Both the position numbers and the translations under genes were made by a program. The notes beneath the pieces were generated by a model, which was not told where the DNA came from, made no database searches, and worked only from the letters and a program-made list of their open reading frames with translations. DNA of 64,000 nt. Source: Candidatus Fimadaptatus faecigallinarum. GTDB lineage: Bacteria; Bacillota; Clostridia; Christensenellales; Aristaeellaceae. Positions 19,986-29,497 of the stretch are shown one piece after another. Position 1 is the stretch's first letter. The number at the start of each line of letters is the position of its first letter. Location: assembly GCA_018714445.1 (NCBI GenBank), contig DVNK01000025.1, positions 62,001-126,000 on the forward strand, given 5' to 3'.

Positions 19986-20229
19986 TAAAATGCAGCCGAC
20001 ATGACGGTTGCCGCTGACAAGCCGGTTGTCAAAGCCGCATTGCCGGCAGTGCGGCAGCGCCGGCATATCGCTGACGCTCCATGAGATATGAGCTGTGATG
20101 GCGCGGCGGGCTGCCTGCTCCGGCGCGGCTCCGTCTGCTCCGGCCCGACGCAATAGTCGGGCGCAGTACACGCTATGAAACGACCGACCGACCGCGCCAT
20201 TGGGTGCGCGCCGGTCACGGAGGCTTAAA

Positions 20230-21729
20230 ATGGACGTAATACTGACCTGCGATATAGGAACTACGGCCTGCAAATGCACGGCGTTCGCGGCGGACGGCGC
20301 GCGCCTGGCCGACGTGCGAATCGACTATTCGACCGAGTACCCGCGGCCTGGCTGGGCGCAGCAGAGCGCCGACATGTTCGTTGATGCGGCACTGCGGGGG
20401 CTGGCGCAGCTGGCCGGCAGCGTTTCGCCGGACGACGTGCGCGCGATTGGGCTGTCCGGGCAGATGAACGCGCTGATACCGGTCGATGCCGACGGCAATG
20501 CGCTGCATCCCAGCATAATCCACTCCGACTCGCGCAGCGCGCCGCAGGTCGACGAGATCGCCGCGCACATATCGCCCGAGGACTTCTACGCGCTGACCGG
20601 CAACCGCCTGGACTGCCACTATACGCTGACCAAGCTGCTGTGGCTGAGGCAGCACATGCCCGAGGTCTACTCGCGCATGCGCTGGGCGGTGCAGAGCAAG
20701 GATTACGTGTACTCGCATCTGACCGGGCGCGTGGGCATAACCGATTACTCCGACGCATCGCTGACGATAGCGCTGGACATACGCCGGGGCTGCTGGGCGG
20801 AGGAGCTGCTGCGCGAGCTGGGCATAGACCCGGCGATAATGCCGCGCATACTGCCCTCGCATGACGTCAGCGGCCGCTTGAGCGCACAGGCGGCGCGGTT
20901 CACTGGCCTGAAGGCGGGCACGCCGGTGTCGGTGGGCGGCGGCGACGGCGCATGTGCGGCGCGGGGCGCGGGGCTCAAGGGCCTGGGCGAGGCGTACTGC
21001 ACGATAGGCTCCAGCGCGTGGGTCGCGCAGTTCACTCAGGCGCCGGTCATGGATGCGCAGGCGCGCGTGTTCAACTACTTCGACCTGGACGGCAGTCACT
21101 ACTATGTCTGCGGCACGCTGCAGTGCGGCGCGGCGGCGTACGACTGGGCGCGGGCGCTGATGGGACTGGATGGACTGGGCGGCATAGAGGCGATGGAGGG
21201 CATGGCGCGGCAGATCGGCCCGGGCGCGGACGGCGTGATATTCTTCCCGGAGCTGATGGGCTCGCGCACGCCGTACTGGGATCCGTATAACCGGGGCTGC
21301 CTGTGCGGGTTTACGCTGTACCACGACCGCCGGCACATCGCGCGCGCGGTGTACGAGGGCGTGGCGCAGGGGCTGTACTCGTGCGGGCTGGCGATGGCCG
21401 AGAACGGTTTGCCGGTGCGCAGCCTGATGCTGACCGGCGGCGGTGCGCGCAGTGCGCTGTGGCCAGAGATGCTGTCGGCGCTGTACGCGTGTCCGGTGCG
21501 GGTGCACAGCGTGCCCGGCGAGGCCACCAGCCTGGGCGCGGCGATAGCGGCGGGCGTGGGCGCGGGGCTGTACGCCGACTATGCGCAGGGCGCGAGCCTC
21601 ATCCGCAGCGCGCGCGAGTGCGTGGCCGATGCGGGCCTGGTGGATGCTTACCGGCGCGTGTACTCGGTGTTCAGCCGGGTCTATGAGCAGATAAGTCCGA
21701 TACACCGGGCGCTGCACGAGGGCATATGA
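20230..21729 (+). CDS. FGGY family carbohydrate kinase (xylulokinase-like)
   Basis: CDIGTTACKCTAF, RAIGLSGQMNALIPVD, SRTPYWDPYNRGCLCGFTLYHDR, LTGGGARSALWPEMLSALY. RBS acggagg. Confidence 0.9.
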   Translation: MDVILTCDIGTTACKCTAFAADGARLADVRIDYSTEYPRPGWAQQSADMFVDAALRGLAQLAGSVSPDDVRAIGLSGQMNALIPVDADGNALHPSIIHSDSRSAPQVDEIAAHISPEDFYALTGNRLDCHYTLTKLLWLRQHMPEVYSRMRWAVQSKDYVYSHLTGRVGITDYSDASLTIALDIRRGCWAEELLRELGIDPAIMPRILPSHDVSGRLSAQAARFTGLKAGTPVSVGGGDGACAARGAGLKGLGEAYCTIGSSAWVAQFTQAPVMDAQARVFNYFDLDGSHYYVCGTLQCGAAAYDWARALMGLDGLGGIEAMEGMARQIGPGADGVIFFPELMGSRTPYWDPYNRGCLCGFTLYHDRRHIARAVYEGVAQGLYSCGLAMAENGLPVRSLMLTGGGARSALWPEMLSALYACPVRVHSVPGEATSLGAAIAAGVGAGLYADYAQGASLIRSARECVADAGLVDAYRRVYSVFSRVYEQISPIHRALHEGI

Positions 21730-21870
21730 CAGTGTGCACGGCCGTAATGGATATGCGAGCCGTTTGGCAATGGCGGCGCAGGGGTAGCGCGCATGCCGGA
21801 TCTGTGATATAATAAAGAATACGCCCGGGCTGCGGCCGCGGGGCGAACACCGGCCGCGGCGGCGGCGATT

Positions 21871-23124
21871 GTGAGGCGGGCCTTGAAATATCATATTGAT
21901 GAACATAAAAACTACATACAGAAGGTCATGAACAAGTGGCAGAGCATCTATCGCATGGCCCATGTGGCGACCGGCTCGAGCGAGCTGGCGGAGGTGGTGC
22001 TGCAAGAGGCGCTGCTGAATGCGTATGTGCGCATGGACGACGGCACGCTGCGCGAGAACATGCGCCGCGCGGTCAGCGAGGCGGCGCTGGCGCAGCTCAA
22101 GCAGGCCAAGCGCGCCGGTCATCTGGAGCTGGACTGGGACGGGTTTACGCACCGGCCCGAGTCGCTGAGCGAACAGGATGCGCCGATATGGGACTTCATG
22201 GCCGAACAGAGCGTGCAGACGCGGCGCATTGTGATGCTCAGATATGCGCTGAGGTGGTCGCCGAGGCAGGTGGCCGACGTGATGGACATGCACACCGGCG
22301 AGGTCAAGGAGCTGTATCAACGCGTGACGGCACAGCTGCAACGGCGCGGCGGGCCTTCTACGGTGGTGGCGCGCAACATGCGCATATCGCCGTTCGACCG
22401 GGCGATGGCGCGGGTGGTGCGGCTGGAGCTGAACCGAACCGGCGACGATCTGCCGGACGTGGCGGCGGTCATGCAGGCGTTCGAGCAGGACGCCAGCGCG
22501 GTGCACAGGCCCAATGTGACGGCGCGCAAGCTGACCGGCGGCGTGCTGCGGATGCTGATAGCGCTGCTGGTGGCGCTGGTGTTCTACCTGGGCGCGATAA
22601 TGGCGCAGGATCCGTACGACCAGTCGATACACGTCGAGCAGGTCAACGACCCGGACGCCACGGCGGCGCCGGTGCTCACACTGCCGGCGCTGGGCGGCTA
22701 TGAGATGGTAGACGCCGGCCGGCAGATGGAGGTCAGCGACCTGAGCGAGTTGAACTATTACTTCTCGCTGCCGGTGGCGCGGCTGCAGGCCGAGGGCTGG
22801 GGCTTGAGCGCGGCCTACATACGCGATGAGCGCGGCATAGGCGGCACCACGACCCGCGCGGCGGTGCTCGATTACACCGATGCACAGGGGCGCATGTTGC
22901 GCGTGCGCAGCATGCTGCCCGGCGACGAGGCCTGTGCGCGGCTCGAGGATCAGATGGCCTACATAGGCAGCGATGCGCTCATAGCCGACTCGGTGGCGGT
23001 GCAGTTGCGCTCCGGCGACTTGAGCAGGATATACACGCTGATAGGTCAGGCGGTCTACTGCCTGGAAGGCGAGCTGCCTCTGGGCGAGTTGACCGAGCTG
23101 GCGGGCAGCGTGGTCATAGTGTGA
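21871..23124 (+). CDS. Sigma-70-like protein (regions 2 and 4) fused to a TM segment and extracytoplasmic domain
   Basis: HVATGSSELAEVVLQEALLNAYVR and TRRIVMLRYALRWSPRQVADVMDMHTGEVKELYQRVTAQLQRR, then TM VLRMLIALLVALVFYLGAIMA and about 190 aa resembling DUF4367-type domains. Confidence 0.7.
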   Translation: MRRALKYHIDEHKNYIQKVMNKWQSIYRMAHVATGSSELAEVVLQEALLNAYVRMDDGTLRENMRRAVSEAALAQLKQAKRAGHLELDWDGFTHRPESLSEQDAPIWDFMAEQSVQTRRIVMLRYALRWSPRQVADVMDMHTGEVKELYQRVTAQLQRRGGPSTVVARNMRISPFDRAMARVVRLELNRTGDDLPDVAAVMQAFEQDASAVHRPNVTARKLTGGVLRMLIALLVALVFYLGAIMAQDPYDQSIHVEQVNDPDATAAPVLTLPALGGYEMVDAGRQMEVSDLSELNYYFSLPVARLQAEGWGLSAAYIRDERGIGGTTTRAAVLDYTDAQGRMLRVRSMLPGDEACARLEDQMAYIGSDALIADSVAVQLRSGDLSRIYTLIGQAVYCLEGELPLGELTELAGSVVIV

Positions 23125-23186
23125 CGCATCCGCTGGCGACCGCGTTGCCGGCGCGCATGTTTGGAAATGTGCAATGCGTATTAATG

Positions 23187-23226
23187 CAAACCCGCTTTCG
23201 ACGAATGGCTGTCGAAAGCGGGTTTT
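23187..23226 (+). terminator. Rho-independent terminator
   Basis: AAACCCGCTTTCGAC GAATGGCT GTCGAAAGCGGGTTTT, 15-bp perfect stem. Confidence 0.85.
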
Positions 23227-23404
23227 GACGTATGTGTATTTTGTGGCCGGATGGCAAACCTTGTTTGAGCGGCGTATGCACTTTCAGCTGGCCGAAGATG
23301 CGGCGCGAAGTCAGGCTGATGCCCGCGGCCGAGCGCGAAGCTCAAGGCGTTTGCGCCTGCTCATGCACGGGCCGGCAATTGCGCGAGACTCACGGCAGTA
23401 TGCG

Positions 23405-24040
23405 TGGAGTTCATGTGCGGCTGACGCCTTAGTTGAATGGCCGTAGGTCTGGTCATGGCTCGTACGTGCCCATGCCGATAAGGTTACGCGCGTGCCCTTA
23501 CGTGCGGCGCTCAGGCGCACTGAATCGGTGTGATGCTTTTCGGGCAGAGTTGCCCTAAAGCGCGGCTGACACCATAGTAGCATGGCCGTCGGTCTGGTCA
23601 TGGTTCATGCGCGCTCATGCTGAAACGGTAAAGCGCTGGCCCTCACGTGTAGTGCTAAATCGCACAGAAGCGGCGAGATGCTTTTCGTGTATAGCAGCCC
23701 TTAAGCGCGGCTGACGCCATAGTAGCATGGCCGTCGGTCTGGTCATGGCTCATGCGTGCTAATGCCGAAGCGTGTAACGCGCTGGCCTTCCTGAGCGGGG
23801 CTCAAGCGCACTGAAGCGGCGAGATGCTTTTCGTGTATAGCAACCCTCAAACGCGGCTGACACCATAGTAGCATGGCCGTCGGTCTGGTCATGGTTCATG
23901 CGTGCTAATGCCGAAGCGGGTAACGCGCTGGCCCTCACGTGTAGTGCTCAAGCGCACTGAAGCGGCGAGATGCTTTTCGCGTATAGCTGCCCTCAAGCGC
24001 GCGTCGGCATGACTGCGCAGACATCGTCCTGCCACGCATG
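23405..24040. repeat. 145-bp tandem array, about 4 units, running into the 3' end of the sulfatase gene
   Basis: ggccgt(a/c)ggtctgg at 23439, 23584, 23729 and 23875; the sulfatase stop region tcaagcgcgcg falls in register. Confidence 0.88.
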
Positions 24041-25366
24041 CAGCATGGCGCGCAGCTGTGCCACGCGTTCGGGTTCACGGGCGCTCAGGTCGTCATGTTC
24101 GCCTATGTCGGTTTTCAGGTTGTACAGTTCGCAGTGACCGTCCTCGAAGAACTCTATTAGCTTCCAGTCGCCCAGGCGCACGGATGCGCCCGGCCGTCCG
24201 CCCTGGTTGCCATAGTGGGGGTAGTGCCAGAACAGCGGACGCTCGCTCAGGGTCTGGCCGCGCAGCAGTGGCAGTATGCTCACGCCGTCCAGATGCTGCT
24301 CGGGCCGCGGCGGCAGCCCGGCTGCATCCAGCAGCGTCGGATAGAAATCGGTAGTAGTGACCGGCGTGTCGCAGCAAGCGCCCGGCGCTATCACGCCCGG
24401 CCAGCTCGCCAGCAGCGCCACGCGCGTGCCGCCCTCGTACATCCAGCCCTTGCCTTCGCTGGCGGGGGAGTTGCAGGTCGGGCTGCCTTCAGCCGTGGCC
24501 AGGCCGCCGTTGTCCGAGGTGAATATGACAAGCGTGTTGTCCAGCTCGCCGGCGTCGCGCAGCGCGTCTATCAGCCGGCCTATGTTCCAGTCGAGGTTGT
24601 ATATCATGGCCGCGTATGCCGGATCGGACTGTATCACGCGGCGCATCACGTTCCAGTCGTGTGTGGGCAGCTTTTCGCCGGGCACTATGGCCTGACACTT
24701 GTCCAGGCCCAGCTGTTTGGCCTTGGCCTCGAAGCGCGCTATGTCGGCGGGCTTGGCGTCTATCGGGGTGTGAACGGCGTAGTGGCACATGCTCAGGAAG
24801 AACGGCGCGTCATCACTGCGGCCGCGTATCAGCGCTATGGCCTCATCGGTCAGGCGATCGGTCAGGTATTCGCCGTCGGGGCCGTCGGGCAGCGTTTCTA
24901 TGCCGTATGGCGCGAAGTAGCCCTGATGCGGATGGCCCCAGTCGCAGCCGCCTATGTTGACGTCATAACCCACGCGGTCGGGGTAGTATTCCCGGCCGCC
25001 CAGGTGCCACTTGCCCACGTGCCAGGTGTGATATCCGCCGGCCTTGAGCGCCTGGGGCAGTGTGAAGTTGCCGCGCGGCAGGTGATGTATGTAAGGAGCC
25101 TCTATCAGCGTCGCGCGCTGGGGATGCGCACGGTAGGTCGTGTCTATCCAGTCGGTCAGACCCAGCCTTGCCGGATAGCGCCCGGTCAGATAACTCCCGC
25201 GCGACGGCGAGCAGACCGGGCATGAGGCATACGCCTGCCCGAACGTCATGCCGCTGGCTGCCAGCGCGTCTATGCGCGGCGTCTCGTAGAACGTAGAGCC
25301 GGTGCAGCCCAGATCGACCCAGCCCAGGTCGTCCATCAGTATGAAAACTATATTGGGCTTTGCCAT
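23993..25366 (-). CDS. Sulfatase (arylsulfatase family)
   Basis: MAKPNIVFILMDDLGWVDLGCTGSTFYETPRIDALAASG, formylglycine motif CSPSRGSYLTGRYP, SDNGG. Confidence 0.93.
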   Translation of the reverse strand: MAKPNIVFILMDDLGWVDLGCTGSTFYETPRIDALAASGMTFGQAYASCPVCSPSRGSYLTGRYPARLGLTDWIDTTYRAHPQRATLIEAPYIHHLPRGNFTLPQALKAGGYHTWHVGKWHLGGREYYPDRVGYDVNIGGCDWGHPHQGYFAPYGIETLPDGPDGEYLTDRLTDEAIALIRGRSDDAPFFLSMCHYAVHTPIDAKPADIARFEAKAKQLGLDKCQAIVPGEKLPTHDWNVMRRVIQSDPAYAAMIYNLDWNIGRLIDALRDAGELDNTLVIFTSDNGGLATAEGSPTCNSPASEGKGWMYEGGTRVALLASWPGVIAPGACCDTPVTTTDFYPTLLDAAGLPPRPEQHLDGVSILPLLRGQTLSERPLFWHYPHYGNQGGRPGASVRLGDWKLIEFFEDGHCELYNLKTDIGEHDDLSAREPERVAQLRAMLHAWQDDVCAVMPTRA

Positions 25367-25754
25367 ATGGCCATCTCCTTTGGTGCGGCGGCGCAGCTGA
25401 GGCGCGGCGCGCTTTTTATTTGATTTTAACACCAAACGTGTCCCAGTGCAACAGATTATTCGGGCAGGCCATACCATGCGCTGGGCGGGCGCAACGCGTC
25501 CAGCCGGCAGGGCACAGGTGAAAGGCGCGAAGCAATTGCATCGAACCGGGCTTGAGCGAAATCGGGTTGCGCGGATATGGCGGAAGCTGTGATGCGCCGC
25601 GGCGGCGGTGTGAGCCGGCATATGTCCTGCATTGATATTGGGAGTTGGCGGTGTTATAGGTCTGCGACCCGGCGCTGTCATGGTGCAATTGCGTGATGTT
25701 ATGGCGGCGTGGCAGGATTATGGCTTTCCGATGCAAACTTGACCAGGCGGCGAA

Positions 25755-25975
25755 CTGGCGCATTGCGCGGACAGGCGGACGCACCGGCGACGTGCCGGGC
25801 ATGGATGGGCTGCTGCATTGTGCAGGCAGGCGGACGCACCGGCGACGTGCCGGGCGCGGATGAGCTGGCGCATTGCGCGGGTAGGCAACGCACCGGCGAC
25901 GTGCCGGGCTGCCGGGCACGGATGGGCTGCTGCATTGTGCAGGAAAGGCGAACGCACCGCATGATGGCCGGTGGG
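25755..25975. repeat. About 54-55-bp tandem array, 3-4 units
   Basis: gcaccggcgacgtgccggg at 25781, 25836 and 25890, truncated copy about 25955. Confidence 0.85.
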
Positions 25976-26101
25976 CCATTTGCGTATGGCGGCTGCGGCA
26001 GGGTGCAATATGCTACAAACTGCGCATATATATGCATGAAATATGCATGAACATGCCGAAGCGAATGCACTGCACCGCCTTGCGCAACGCCAGCGGCGCG
26101 C

Positions 26102-26130
26102 TTGAAAAGCCCGGCGGCGTGTGGTAGAAT
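26102..26130 (+). promoter_or_regulatory. Sigma-A-type promoter TTGAAA-17-TAGAAT upstream of the rhomboid gene
   Basis: ttgaaa agcccggcggcgtgtgg tagaat. Confidence 0.55.
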
Positions 26131-26159
26131 GCGAGTAAGACTGCGCGGAGGTGATGCTG

Positions 26160-26738
26160 ATGGGACTTGTGCGGCGCGTGCGGTACAATGCGCCGTTTAC
26201 GATAACGTTTGCGCTGGTGGCGCTGGCGGCGCTCGTGATAAACGAGCAGACCGGCGGTGCGGCCAACCGGCTGCTGTTTGGGGTATACCGCTCCAGCCTG
26301 CGCGATCCGCTTACGTATTTGCGCGCGTTCGGGCATGTGCTGGGGCACTCGTCGTTCGAGCACTTTTCGGGCAACATAATGCTGATGCTGGTATTGGGGC
26401 CGGGGCTGGAGGAGCGCTATGGCAGCATGACGCTGTTCAGGCTCACGGCGGCCACGGCGCTGATATCGGGCGTGGCGCACTGCATCATGTATGCAAACGT
26501 GATGCTGTTGGGCGCGAGCGGCGTGGTATTCATGATGATACTGCTGAGCTCGGTGGGCGGCGCGCGCAGTGGCGAGATACCGCTGACGCTGCTGTTGGTC
26601 GTGGTGCTGTACATAGGCGGCGAGCTGGTGCAGGGCATGGCGGGCACAGGTGGGGTGTCGCGGCTGAGCCACATAATAGGCGGCGTTTGCGGCGCGGCAT
26701 TCGGCATGGCGCAGGCAGGCCGACGGGGCCGCAGATAG
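26160..26738 (+). CDS. Rhomboid family intramembrane serine protease
   Basis: FGHVLGHSSFEHFSGNIMLMLVLGPGLEERYG, catalytic GASGVVFMM, LSHIIGGVCGAAFGM. Confidence 0.88.
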   Translation: MGLVRRVRYNAPFTITFALVALAALVINEQTGGAANRLLFGVYRSSLRDPLTYLRAFGHVLGHSSFEHFSGNIMLMLVLGPGLEERYGSMTLFRLTAATALISGVAHCIMYANVMLLGASGVVFMMILLSSVGGARSGEIPLTLLLVVVLYIGGELVQGMAGTGGVSRLSHIIGGVCGAAFGMAQAGRRGRR

Positions 26739-26814
26739 CCCGGAGCGGTAGGCGCGCAGGACTGCGAACGGTGATCACGGTGTGGCGGCGAATAGCGTGA
26801 ACCGGCATGTGGCA

Positions 26815-27035
26815 TAAATTGCTGAACCACTTTAAAACGCTCATGAATGGTGGGATAGCCAAGATAGGGCCAGTTAAACATGAGCGTCGTTGAAAATCCA
26901 ATGAATGGCTGAACAACCAGGCAAGTGCCAGTTAAGCACGAACGGCGTTGCAAATCCCATGAGTGGCAGAACAGCCAGGCAAGGGCAAGCTAAACACAAA
27001 CGTCGTTGCCAATCCCATGAGTGGCCAACAGCCCG
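26815..27035. repeat. About 60-64-bp degenerate tandem array, 3-4 units
   Basis: Repeated (c)atgaatgg/catgagtgg...aaca(g/a)cca(g)gcaag...cagttaaacatgagcgtcgttgaaaatcc. Confidence 0.75.
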
Positions 27036-27299
27036 GAAATGTCAGAGCGATATGATGCGGCATTACAAATCCACGACTGTATAAACAGCGACGCCTGTGG
27101 TGGAATAATCGGCGTTAATGACTTATCAAATCGAAATGGCCAGCGCAATAAGGCGGCGCCCGAATTGACAAACGCGAATCGCCGCCGTGACGGGGCAAAC
27201 TCACAAATTGCGACGGCACATATATGAATTGGCTCCGGCGCGGCGGAAATCGAATCGGCGCGCCTGTTATGATCGGAGTTGCAAAAGGAGGTCGGACGG

Positions 27300-28394
27300 A
27301 TGGATAAGAGGCTGAATGAGTTGCTGCGCGACGGGTCGGGCGCGCCTATAACCGAGCGCGCGGGCTGGCTCAGGCGCGCAGGCGAGTACCGGGCGCTGAT
27401 AGAGCAGTGCATGCTGGGCCACGCGCCGCGCGGCGAACGCGCGCAGGGCGAGGTGATATCCCGACGTGAGGCGCTGCAGGGCGCCGCGCTGCATGAGATA
27501 GTGCGCATATGCTACGGGCCGGGCAAGGCGTACAGCTTTCTGGCGCATGTGCTCAGGCCAAACCGCGCGGGGCGGTTCCCGGTGATAACGTGGAACGTGT
27601 TCACGACCGGATATCAGTGCCCGCGCGCGCAGGACGCGATAGCGCGGGGCTATGTGATAGCGCTGTTCGACAAGGAGCAGCTGTTCCACGATGAGCGCAC
27701 GCATCGCTGCGACGCGGCGCTGGCATACCCGGGCTATGACTGGGGCGCGATACGCATCTGGGCATGGGGGCATTCGCGGCTGATCGACTTCCTGGAGGAC
27801 CAGCCCTATGTCGATGCGGACAGGTTCGTGGCGACCGGCCATTCGCGCGGCGGCAAGGCGGCGCTGGCGGCGGGCGCGTATGACGCGCGCATTGCGGTCA
27901 CAGCGCCGATCAATTCGGGTTGCGGCGGCGCGGGGTGTTTCCGGGTGCTGGGCGACCGGTACGGTGAGAATGGCGACGCGCGGCGCGAGGAGTCGTTGGG
28001 GCGGATAGCGGCGGTATTCCCGCACTGGTGGACGCCGGGCTTCATAGAGTACGGCAATGCTCAGCCGCCCTACATGCCGCTGAACGAGAGCACATTGCCA
28101 TTTGACCTGCACGCGTTCAAGGCGTTGATAGCGCCGCGGGCGCTGCTGACGATAGAGGGCCTGGATGACGCATGGGCCAATCCGTATGGCACGTACCTTA
28201 CCTGGCGCGCGGCGCAGCCTGTGTTCGACATTATGGGCGCGCCCGACAACAACGCGGTATACTACCGCGAGGGCGGCCATGCGTTTGGCGATCTGGACTG
28301 GCGGTGTCTGCTGGACTTCTGCGACTGGCGGTTCTACGGCAGGGGCACGCCCTACTGGAACAACGGCGCGCGGTACTTCGACAGGTTCGAGTGA
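27300..28394 (+). CDS. Alpha/beta hydrolase, glucuronoyl esterase (CE15)-like
   Basis: FVATGHSRGGKAALAAGAYDARIAVTAPINSGCGGAGC, PRALLTIEGLDDAWANPYGTYLTWRAA, REGGHAFGDLDW. RBS aaaggagg. Confidence 0.75.
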   Translation: MDKRLNELLRDGSGAPITERAGWLRRAGEYRALIEQCMLGHAPRGERAQGEVISRREALQGAALHEIVRICYGPGKAYSFLAHVLRPNRAGRFPVITWNVFTTGYQCPRAQDAIARGYVIALFDKEQLFHDERTHRCDAALAYPGYDWGAIRIWAWGHSRLIDFLEDQPYVDADRFVATGHSRGGKAALAAGAYDARIAVTAPINSGCGGAGCFRVLGDRYGENGDARREESLGRIAAVFPHWWTPGFIEYGNAQPPYMPLNESTLPFDLHAFKALIAPRALLTIEGLDDAWANPYGTYLTWRAAQPVFDIMGAPDNNAVYYREGGHAFGDLDWRCLLDFCDWRFYGRGTPYWNNGARYFDRFE

Positions 28395-28975
28395 GCGCAC
28401 AGCGTCAAGGCGTGGCGGCGCGCCGCAGTGCGCAATACCGCTTAGCGTTGCGCGCAAGCGGCTAACGCGGTGCTCAACATAACAGTCCCCGCGCACAGTC
28501 CCCACGCGGTGTACGGATTGACGCCGAGGACAAAATGCGCCGGGTCCTCAACTATGTGGCGATGGCACAACGGCGCGCGTACTTCGACAGGTTCGAGTGA
28601 GCGCACAGCGTAAAGGCGTGGCGGCGCGCCGCGGCAGTGCGCAATGCCGCACGGCGTTGCGCGAAAGCGGCTAACGCGGTGCTCAACATAACAGTCCCCG
28701 CGCACAGTCCCCACGCAGTGTACGGATTGACGCCGAGGACAAAATGCGCCGGGTCCTCAACTATGTGGCGATGGAACAACGGCGCGCGTACTTCGACAGG
28801 TTCGAGTGAGCGCACAGCGTAAAGGCGTGGCGGCGCGCCGCAGTGCGCAATGCCGCGTAGCGTTACGCGCAAGCGGCTCACGGCGGCGTGCAACAGCACA
28901 GTCCCAACGCGGTGTACAGCTGACGCCGAGGACAAAATGCGTCGTGCTCTCGACGATATGGCGACGTAATGCGCC
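28365..28975. repeat. 206-209-bp tandem array, about 3 units, including the last 9 codons of the preceding gene
   Basis: tacttcgacaggttcgagtgagcgcacagcgt at 28374 (gene end), 28580 and 28789. Confidence 0.93.
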
Positions 28976-29333
28976 GGCGTCGGCCGGCATATTGCGCATT
29001 ATAGATCAATAAAGACAAATGCCCCGGCCTGCGCGGTATATATCAATACTACCGCTTCAGGTCCGGGGCATCCTTATGCAAAGGTCGCATATATCGGCAG
29101 GGCGAATGCTTTAATGCGTAAGCTTTGCGCACAATGCCGCACAGTCGGCGGCGCATAGTCAAAGTGGCGATCCAATCGCTCAATCGCGTTGAGCACTGCA
29201 CATGCACAGTGTTGCGCCTTGTAGCGCACCAGCGCAAGGCCCGGCATTAGCAATAAGCTGTGCGGAGAGACGGCACAAAGATAGCAGGCACAGCTTTGCA
29301 GAAATGTGTATAACTATGCAACGCCATCCGCAG

Positions 29334-29445
29334 CTAAACTGCTGGCTCGCTTTCTGTATGCGGCTGTTGTATCCAGCCCGCGCTAAAGCTCTGAGGCGCC
29401 TGGCAAATCGGTATAGCACGCCCATGATACATGCGCGCGTCGCCC
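29334..29445 (-). pseudogene. Decayed duplicate of the 3' end of the class II aldolase gene
   Basis: Minus-strand frame reads GRAIPICQAPQSFSAGW, matching the aldolase C-terminus QRAVPMSQASQSFIAGW. Confidence 0.75.
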
Positions 29446-29497
29446 CAGCGACAATGACGCCGACAAGAGGCAATGACATCGCGGCGCCATGCGCGGC

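Noticed and set aside
20215-22632. 805-aa minus-strand ORF opposite the FGGY kinase and sigma-like gene
   Set aside because: Antisense to two well-supported genes; Arg/His/Gln-rich translation typical of spurious frames in GC-rich DNA.
26102-26800. 232-aa ORF overlapping the rhomboid gene
   Set aside because: The rhomboid frame has family motifs and an RBS; this alternative frame is Gly/Arg/Ala-rich without motifs.
29017-29075. Riboswitch or structured RNA (ATGCCCCGG...CCGGGGCAT)
   Set aside because: Only an inverted repeat with an imperfect inner stem and a weak T-tract; more likely a terminator, and no known riboswitch core seen.
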